Shown here piece after piece: positions 22,778-27,714 of a DNA stretch of 27,714 bases (positions within the stretch are counted from its first letter, which is position 1; every line of letters begins with the position of its first letter). The stretch is from QYOJ01 sp964616825. GTDB taxonomy: Bacteria; Bacteroidota; Bacteroidia; Bacteroidales; FEN-979. The stretch is taken from NCBI GenBank assembly GCA_964616825.1, contig CAZTSX010000028.1, positions 1 through 27,714 on the forward strand. The letters are read 5' to 3'. Under the pieces are notes generated by a model that saw nothing but the letters and a program-made list of their open reading frames with translations, searched no databases and was not told the DNA's origin. A program made the translations under genes and the position numbers.

Positions 22778-23827
22778 ATTGGCTTGATGTCCGGTACCTC
22801 ACTCGACGGACTTGATATCGCTTATTGCCGGTTTGAACTGGTGAATGATTCCTGGCATTATCAGATTTTGCAAGCAGAAACTATCCCCTACTCCGATTCC
22901 TGGCAGGAACGACTTGCCGGGATTGACTTGGCGAATGCGGAGGAATTCGCTAGAACTGACAGCGATTTTGGTTACCTGGCAGGAGAATTGACAAAGAAAT
23001 TTATCAACAAGCATCATCTTGAACCGGATTTCATTGCCAGTCATGGCCAAACCATATTTCATCAACCGGGAAACCGGCTCACCACACAAATTGGAAAGGG
23101 TGCCGCCATAGCTGCGATGACAGCTATTCCTGTTGTTTGTGATTTCCGTTCTACAGATGTTGCATGGGGCGGACAGGGCGCTCCATTGGTGCCCATTGGC
23201 GATAAACTCCTTTTCCCGGATTACGACTATTGCCTGAACCTGGGTGGGATCGCCAACATCTCATATGATGAAGAAGGTGTAAGGATCGCATATGACATCT
23301 GTCCGGTAAATATGGTGCTTAACACATTGGCAAAGAAAATGAACCTGCCGTATGATCGTGACGGCAAGCTTGCATCTGAAGGAACGATTCACACTCAACT
23401 TCTCGATCAATTGAATCAACTGCCATACTATTATCAACAACCACCAAAATCCCTGGGGAAAGAGTGGGTGGAGTCGAATATTAATCCTCTGTTAGATCCC
23501 CTTATCCAGGATCCAAGATCCAGGATCCAGGATCTTCTTCATACTTTTTGCGAGCATATCGCTTTCCAGATCGGTCAAAATACAGGCAGTAATCGAGTAA
23601 ATAAACTACTCATTACAGGAGGAGGAGCGTTGAATGAATACCTGGTTGAGCGAATCCGTCATCATGCGTCTGCACAGGTTATCATACCTGACCTGCAAAC
23701 CATTCAGTTTAAAGAAGCCCTGATTTTTGCTTTCCTCGGATTACTTCGCTGGCGAAAGGAGATCAACTGCCTCTCCTCTGTTACCGGAGCTAAAAAAGAC
23801 ACAGTTGGTGGGGCAATCTATTTTTAA
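22754..23827 (+). CDS. anmK: Anhydro-N-acetylmuramic acid kinase
   Basis: This enzyme phosphorylates and opens 1,6-anhydro-MurNAc released during cell-wall turnover, in peptidoglycan recycling. The motifs are YIIGLMSGTSLDGLDIAYCR, FIASHGQTIFH, VVCDFRSTDVAWGGQGAPLV, CLNLGGIANISY, LLITGGGALNEYLVERI and the final AKKDTVGGAIYF. The 357 residues are near the usual length. The first residues (MCNNEQ) come from a decamer repeat. Residues 251-261 (IQDPRSRIQDL) are encoded by four in-frame heptamers in a loop ahead of TFCEHIAFQIG. The enzyme motifs are otherwise intact. Confidence 0.96.
   Translation: MCNNEQYIIGLMSGTSLDGLDIAYCRFELVNDSWHYQILQAETIPYSDSWQERLAGIDLANAEEFARTDSDFGYLAGELTKKFINKHHLEPDFIASHGQTIFHQPGNRLTTQIGKGAAIAAMTAIPVVCDFRSTDVAWGGQGAPLVPIGDKLLFPDYDYCLNLGGIANISYDEEGVRIAYDICPVNMVLNTLAKKMNLPYDRDGKLASEGTIHTQLLDQLNQLPYYYQQPPKSLGKEWVESNINPLLDPLIQDPRSRIQDLLHTFCEHIAFQIGQNTGSNRVNKLLITGGGALNEYLVERIRHHASAQVIIPDLQTIQFKEALIFAFLGLLRWRKEINCLSSVTGAKKDTVGGAIYF
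23504..23534 (+). repeat. Heptamer array inside anmK
   Basis: ATCCAGG, ATCCAAG, ATCCAGG, ATCCAGG and ATC follow one another exactly. Read in frame from 23504 they encode IQDPRSRIQD in what appears to be a surface loop. Confidence 0.9.
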
Positions 23828-23842
23828 CCGGTAAAGATTGAC

Positions 23843-23850
23843 TATATTTG
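23843..23850 (+). promoter_or_regulatory. Bacteroidota -7 box ahead of the small gene and folC
   Basis: TATATTTG matches TAnnTTTG and stands 28 bases before the ATG at 23879 (43 before the one at 23894). No -33 element is obvious. Confidence 0.45.
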
Positions 23851-23878
23851 TATAACCTTTTACCCTGTTGCCCGATTA

Positions 23879-24169
23879 ATGGGAAAAACCATTATGACAG
23901 TAACAACAATTGATCTCTACGACATCTTGAAAACCAAGATCGGAGAGAAGGAAGCAAAATCGCTGGTTGAATTTGTTGAGATTAGGGTTGACAAAAAGTT
24001 TGAAGAGCAAATGGACGAAATAGCAACCAAAAAGGATCTTTTTCAGGTTAAAGCAGAACTTGAAATAACAATAGAAAAAGTCCGGGGTGATATGATCAAG
24101 TGGATGTTCATTTTCTGGGTGGGCCAGGTCAGTGTTACCGTTGGCCTTATTTTGCTTTTTATCAAATGA
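23879..24169 (+). CDS. Small coiled-coil protein with C-terminal membrane anchor (DUF1640-like)
   Basis: The 96-residue protein has an N-terminal helix (IDLYDILKTKIGEKEAKSLV), a charged coiled coil (KKDLFQVKAELEITIEKVRGD) and a single C-terminal membrane helix (WMFIFWVGQVSVTVGLILLF). This layout is common in small DUF1640/CCDC90-like bacterial proteins of unknown function. The start may be 23879 or 23894. Its stop TGA overlaps the folC ATG as ATGA at 24166-24169, so folC is likely translated by coupling. Confidence 0.75.
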   Translation: MGKTIMTVTTIDLYDILKTKIGEKEAKSLVEFVEIRVDKKFEEQMDEIATKKDLFQVKAELEITIEKVRGDMIKWMFIFWVGQVSVTVGLILLFIK

Positions 24170-25407
24170 CCTACTCTGAAACCCTGACATGGCTGTACAA
24201 TCAGCTCCCCATGTATCAACGAATTGGAGCTGCAGCCTATAAAGCCAACCTCGACAATACCATTTCCCTTTGTAACCTGCTTGAGAACCCTCAAAATCAT
24301 TTTCGTTCGATTCATATTGCCGGCACCAATGGAAAAGGGAGTGTTGCTCACATGCTGGCCTCGATCCTGCAGTACCATGGCCTGAAAACAGGGCTTTATA
24401 CTTCGCCTCACTTTAAAGATTTCCGTGAACGGATCCGTATCAATGGTCAAATGCTCTCAGAAGAGGAAGTGGTCCGATTCGTTGAAAAGCACAGGAAATT
24501 CTTTGAAGACCACAAATTGAGTTTTTTTGAGATGACGGCCGGACTTGCTTTTGAACACTTCAGGAAAGAGAGTGTTGACATCGCCGTCATCGAAGTGGGT
24601 ATGGGCGGACGCCTGGACTCTACCAACATTATCACTCCGCTTATTTCGGTGATCACAAACATCAGTTATGACCATCAGCGATTTCTAGGTGATACACTGG
24701 AAAAGATCGCAAAGGAAAAAGCCGGGATCATGAAGAAAGGGATCCCAGTCGTCATCGGTGAGACCCAACCGGAACTTGAAAAGTTATTCCGTGAACAGGC
24801 TTCAAATATCGGTTGCCCCATTACATTCGCCGACCAACATCCAACATCCAATATCCAATATCCAATATCCAGCATCCAGCCTCAAAGTCCGACCCACTAC
24901 TACCAAAAAAACCAGACCACCACACTCGAAGTCATACATCAATTGAATGAAATGGAGTTCGCCATAACTCCGGATGAAATCCAAGGGGGGATGGAGAATC
25001 TGGTCCCCAATACGGATTTCATGGGACGCTGGCAGGTTCTTCAGGAAAAACCGCTGATCATTTGTGATGCCGGCCATAATGAAGCAGGGATCACAGAAGT
25101 TACTAAACAAATCGACCGGACACCTTACCATCATCTTCATATAGTATTCGGAATGGTCAATGATAAAGCGGCGGAGAAGATCCTGACATTGTTACCAAAG
25201 GAAGCGACCTACTATTTCTGCAAAGCTGATATTCCCCGGGGACTGGATGCCGTCATGTTGCGAAACCAAGCAAACGCAATTGGATTGAACGGAGACTCAT
25301 ACGCTTCTGTTTCGAACGCACTGAATGCCGCAAAATCTTACGCAGGTCCTGATGACATGATCTTTATCGGAGGCAGCACGTTTGTAGTAGCGCAAGTTAT
25401 TCCGTGA
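24166..25407 (+). CDS. folC: Dihydrofolate synthase/folylpolyglutamate synthase
   Basis: This cytosolic Mur-ligase-type enzyme adds glutamate to dihydropteroate or folates. It starts MTYSETLTWLYNQLPMYQRI, followed by the ATP loop SIHIAGTNGKGSVAHMLASI (about 48-67). KTGLYTSPHFKDFRERI, IAVIEVGMGGRLDSTNII, ITNISYDHQRFLGDTLEKIA, IICDAGHNEAGI and the final FIGGSTFVVAQV follow. The ATG at 24166 overlaps the upstream stop; an upstream extension to 24100 is rejected because it reads through that gene. Residues 224-240 (QHPTSNIQYPISSIQPQ) are encoded by a heptamer array. They occupy the stretch before YYQKNQTTTLE that in relatives is a longer beta-rich segment. Confidence 0.95.
   Translation: MTYSETLTWLYNQLPMYQRIGAAAYKANLDNTISLCNLLENPQNHFRSIHIAGTNGKGSVAHMLASILQYHGLKTGLYTSPHFKDFRERIRINGQMLSEEEVVRFVEKHRKFFEDHKLSFFEMTAGLAFEHFRKESVDIAVIEVGMGGRLDSTNIITPLISVITNISYDHQRFLGDTLEKIAKEKAGIMKKGIPVVIGETQPELEKLFREQASNIGCPITFADQHPTSNIQYPISSIQPQSPTHYYQKNQTTTLEVIHQLNEMEFAITPDEIQGGMENLVPNTDFMGRWQVLQEKPLIICDAGHNEAGITEVTKQIDRTPYHHLHIVFGMVNDKAAEKILTLLPKEATYYFCKADIPRGLDAVMLRNQANAIGLNGDSYASVSNALNAAKSYAGPDDMIFIGGSTFVVAQVIP
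24835..24883 (+). repeat. Heptamer array inside folC
   Basis: There are seven gapless period-7 units: CAACATC, CAACATC, CAATATC, CAATATC, CAATATC, CAGCATC, CAGCCTC. They are in frame with folC and encode a low-complexity tract rich in Gln, Ser, Ile and Pro. Confidence 0.92.
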
Positions 25408-25418
25408 ATCCAAATTTC

Positions 25419-25450
25419 GCTACCTCACTACTTCATTACTTCACTACCTC
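25419..25450. repeat. Octamer array between folC and the symporter gene
   Basis: GCTACCTC, ACTACTTC, ATTACTTC, ACTACCTC follow with period 8, the same unit type as at 10025-10072. It lies between two convergent genes. On the minus strand it encodes the last residues (GSEVMK) and stop of the symporter. Confidence 0.88.
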
Positions 25451-26885
25451 GTTTTTCCGGCCAAAGCAACGAGAACATTACCGCCATTGTAAATGCAAAT
25501 ACAAAACTGGCGAGACGTTCAGAAACCCCGGTATCCGCTTCAAACAGGTTCTTCCAGATAATCGTACCAACTGTTCCGCAAACAAGAGAGGCGTAGATTC
25601 CTGCTCTCGAGACTCTCTTCCAAAATAATACCAGCAACAGCGCAGGTCCAAAACTGGAGCCAATTCCCGACCAGGCATAGGAAACCAGACCATAAACGGT
25701 ATCCGTCAACGTAAGTGCCAGGATAAATGCTGAGAGCCCTACAATGAGTGTCAGGAATTTATTGAGCCACAGTTTCTGGCTGTTCGACATGATGGCCCGG
25801 CGCAGCTTGCTAACAATATCTTCCTCAATAGATGCGGATGAAACGGTGAGTTCAGTGGCTGCTGTCGACATCATAGCAGAGATCACACCCGACAATAAGA
25901 ATCCCGCCAGAATGGGGTTAACGAGGGTCATTACCATCACAGGCAGGATTTTCTCTGAATCTGCAGCCAATTTTGCAGATTCATGTCCGAGATACCCCTG
26001 CTGAACGAAAGCAATACCAAACAGTCCGATCATGATGGCTCCGGCATAGGCAAACAAGGTCCAGATTGTGGCAATCCATTTGGCTTTCCTGACATCACGA
26101 TCGTTCCGGATAGCCATCATCCTGGTTAATAGTTGCGGTTGCCCGGTATAGCCCAGGGCCCAGCTCAGACCGCTCAGGATGAACAAGACCGCGGTAAACC
26201 CGGTTTTTCCTTCAGTCAGGGAGAGGAACGAAGGATTTGCTGCCTCAATGCTTTGAATCAGGTTCATATTGAGGGACTCTGCGACAAATAATGCGATGAT
26301 CGGAAAAACCACAAGGGTAATGATCATCAGGATAGATTGGAATACATCTGTGACCACAACAGCAATAAAACCTCCCATCATGCAGTAGATGATAACCACT
26401 ACAGAACCGATAATTACTCCCCACATGGGATCCATCCCAAAGGTCTTTTGGAGTACTTTCCCTGAACCACTGAACTGGGCAGCAATATAAAAGAGAAAGA
26501 AAAATACAACGATCAGGGCAGAGATAAGACTGATATTCCGTTCAGCTCCGGGAAACTTCCTGGCAAGCAGACTTGAAACAGTCATGGCCCCTGTTTTTTC
26601 AGTCTCCCTGCGTAACCGTTTGGCCATCACTTGCCAGATAAAGAGAATTCCGATCACACATCCCAGTGCCACCCAGATCGATCCAATTCCTTCTGCATAG
26701 GCATGACCGGTTAGTCCCAGAAGCAGCCAGGCCGATTCACCAGTTGCCCGCTCTGATAAAGCCAGAGCAGCGCCTCCGAACCTCTTGCCCCCGATTACAA
26801 ATTCTTCGTTTGTTTTTGCTCCCCGCGAGTACCACCAGGCGATACCCATGGTGACGACGAGATACAGGATAAAAACGACGATCAT
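25428..26885 (-). CDS. Sodium:solute symporter, PutP-like (SSS family)
   Basis: The 485-residue inner-membrane protein has about 12-13 hydrophobic helices. The PutP-type signatures are NEEFVIGGKRFGGAALALSE, ATGESAWLLLGLTGHAY, GYTGQPQLLTRMMAIRN and VISAMMSTAATELTVSSASI. It imports a small solute with Na+; proline is the closest guess, but the substrate is not fixed by sequence. It starts one base after the thiS stop, so it is in the thiF-thiS transcript. The C-terminal residues GSEVMK and stop are encoded by the octamer array shared with the folC side. Confidence 0.92.
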   Translation of the reverse strand: MIVVFILYLVVTMGIAWWYSRGAKTNEEFVIGGKRFGGAALALSERATGESAWLLLGLTGHAYAEGIGSIWVALGCVIGILFIWQVMAKRLRRETEKTGAMTVSSLLARKFPGAERNISLISALIVVFFFLFYIAAQFSGSGKVLQKTFGMDPMWGVIIGSVVVIIYCMMGGFIAVVVTDVFQSILMIITLVVFPIIALFVAESLNMNLIQSIEAANPSFLSLTEGKTGFTAVLFILSGLSWALGYTGQPQLLTRMMAIRNDRDVRKAKWIATIWTLFAYAGAIMIGLFGIAFVQQGYLGHESAKLAADSEKILPVMVMTLVNPILAGFLLSGVISAMMSTAATELTVSSASIEEDIVSKLRRAIMSNSQKLWLNKFLTLIVGLSAFILALTLTDTVYGLVSYAWSGIGSSFGPALLLVLFWKRVSRAGIYASLVCGTVGTIIWKNLFEADTGVSERLASFVFAFTMAVMFSLLWPEKRGSEVMK

Positions 26886-26886
26886 A

Positions 26887-27090
26887 TCATCCTCCGGAAA
26901 TCAAATGCAACACCTGAACATCATCACCATCCACAATCTCGGCTGTATCATAATCTGTTTTCTTAATCAACTTCCCATTGATCTTTACAATCAGCATTTT
27001 GAAAGTAAAATTTTTGATCTTCAGCAACTCCGAAACAGTTATACTGCTCCCTGTCAATTCTTCCGGACGATTATTTAAGGTTATGCGCAT
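26887..27090 (-). CDS. thiS: Sulfur carrier protein ThiS
   Basis: The roughly 67-residue ubiquitin-like protein has strands RITLNNRPEEL, ITVSELLKI and MLIVKINGKLIKK, and the diagnostic C-terminal Gly-Gly (HLISGG). The tail is adenylated by ThiF and then thiocarboxylated to give sulfur for the thiazole of thiamine. The ATG at 27090 is preferred. An in-frame ATG at 27105 would add MTNSE, which is only heptamer-repeat sequence. The start codon itself lies in the first repeat unit. Confidence 0.92.
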   Translation of the reverse strand: MRITLNNRPEELTGSSITVSELLKIKNFTFKMLIVKINGKLIKKTDYDTAEIVDGDDVQVLHLISGG

Positions 27091-27135
27091 TTCGCTATTC
27101 GTCATTCGTAATTCGTCATTCGTAATTCGTCATTC
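27087..27135. repeat. Heptamer array at the thiF-thiS junction
   Basis: There are seven gapless units: GCATTTC, GCTATTC, GTCATTC, GTAATTC, GTCATTC, GTAATTC, GTCATTC. On the minus strand the array encodes the ThiF tail (ELRMTNYE) and its stop, and leads directly into the thiS start codon. Confidence 0.92.
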
Positions 27136-27707
27136 AACAGTATCTCCATCACGACATTCGCCTGCATATTCGCTACCATTCCCACCCGGGGAGCCAGGGG
27201 AGGCATTTCATCACTGATTTCCGAAATCTCATCTCCACAGATATAGAGATTATCCGATCTCCTGTAATGTATCATATCGCTTCGTCCCCAACCGGCCATA
27301 CCTAATCCGACGACAATCGGTTTTTCCGGGAAGTGAATCAGTGCTGTTTCAATCAACATCTCTTTCTGAGCAGCATGATCAAAGGCCTCAACAAGCACAT
27401 CACAAGGTTTAAAAATAGTCGAACTATTCTCTGCATCAAGCATCACATCATATGTCTCAACAACAATGTCTTGATTGATTCGGTAAATATTATCCCGTAA
27501 AGCAAATACTTTCTTCTCCCCTACCTGATCGAGAAAATAATATTGTCGATTCAGATTGTCCTCACTCACCAAATCAAAATCAACAATAATAAGCCGTCCA
27601 ATACCAATACGGGCCAATGCTACCGCACAATTGGAACCAAGACCACCGCATCCTGCGATGCCGACCACATTGTTTTTTAATTGATGTTTGATCTCTTTAA
27701 ATGTCAT
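27102..27707 (-). CDS. thiF: ThiF-family adenylyltransferase for ThiS
   Basis: The 201-residue E1-like enzyme has the ATP-binding loop VGIAGCGGLGSNCAVALARI (about 15-34), the acidic strand LIIVDFDLVSEDNLNRQYYF, and PPLAPRVGMVANMQAN near the end. The short length and motif order fit the compact ThiF type that adenylates ThiS, rather than full-length MoeB. No CxxC zinc pairs are seen, as in that type. It is complete, with its ATG seven bases from the window edge. The C-terminal residues ELRMTNYE are repeat-encoded and probably add nothing to the fold. Confidence 0.9.
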   Translation of the reverse strand: MTFKEIKHQLKNNVVGIAGCGGLGSNCAVALARIGIGRLIIVDFDLVSEDNLNRQYYFLDQVGEKKVFALRDNIYRINQDIVVETYDVMLDAENSSTIFKPCDVLVEAFDHAAQKEMLIETALIHFPEKPIVVGLGMAGWGRSDMIHYRRSDNLYICGDEISEISDEMPPLAPRVGMVANMQANVVMEILLNDELRMTNYE

Positions 27708-27714
27708 TAAATCA

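Noticed and set aside
24675..24875. Minus-strand frame beginning MLDIGYWILDVGCW
   Set aside because: It is the antisense reading of the folC heptamer array and has no independent support.

Overview
The window looks like a chromosomal piece of a Bacteroidota bacterium. It carries a type IX secretion/gliding gene set that is essentially confined to that phylum (a plug-domain protein, PorV, two PorU sortases, a PorP/SprF protein and GldJ). It also has several TAnnTTTG-type promoter boxes, and most start codons lack a Shine-Dalgarno sequence. No species can be named from the sequence alone.

Layout. (1) 1-6150 is an accessory, partly decayed zone. A tRNA-Val is followed by a small GIY-YIG nuclease gene and a second, broken copy of the same tRNA. 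Next come a possible structured RNA, an ArsR-type regulator, a GC-rich B12/radical-SAM gene that looks acquired, a small hypothetical gene, an alanine-dehydrogenase/carboxyethylornithine-synthase-like gene with a frameshifted truncated partner, and a hybrid histidine kinase whose catalytic core has been deleted. (2) 6147-9362 (minus) is a ribosomal operon, rpsF-rpsR-rplI, continuing into an rRNA/tRNA methyltransferase and a T9SS plug-domain gene, driven by a good Bacteroidota promoter near 9409-9439. (3) 9495-18624 (minus) holds ispF, porV and two tandem PorU C25-peptidase genes. (4) 18794-25407 (plus) runs divergently: porP/sprF, gldJ, murF, anmK, a small membrane/coiled-coil gene and folC. 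(5) 25428-27707 (minus) has thiF, thiS and a PutP-like sodium:solute symporter.

Functionally, the T9SS genes form one divergent cluster. PorU removes C-terminal signals of cargo with PorV as shuttle, the plug protein belongs to the SprA translocon, and GldJ is a lipoprotein of the motility/secretion apparatus. Peptidoglycan synthesis (murF), peptidoglycan recycling (anmK), folate (folC), isoprenoid (ispF) and thiamine (thiF, thiS) genes are interleaved.

The most unusual signal is a dispersed family of short degenerate tandem arrays, mostly with a period of exactly 7 bases (some 8 or 10). They lie in the long intercistronic spacers, supply stop codons or abut start codons, and in two cases (anmK, folC) sit in frame inside coding sequence. 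A second noteworthy structure is the tRNA-Val / GIY-YIG / tRNA-relic arrangement at the left end.
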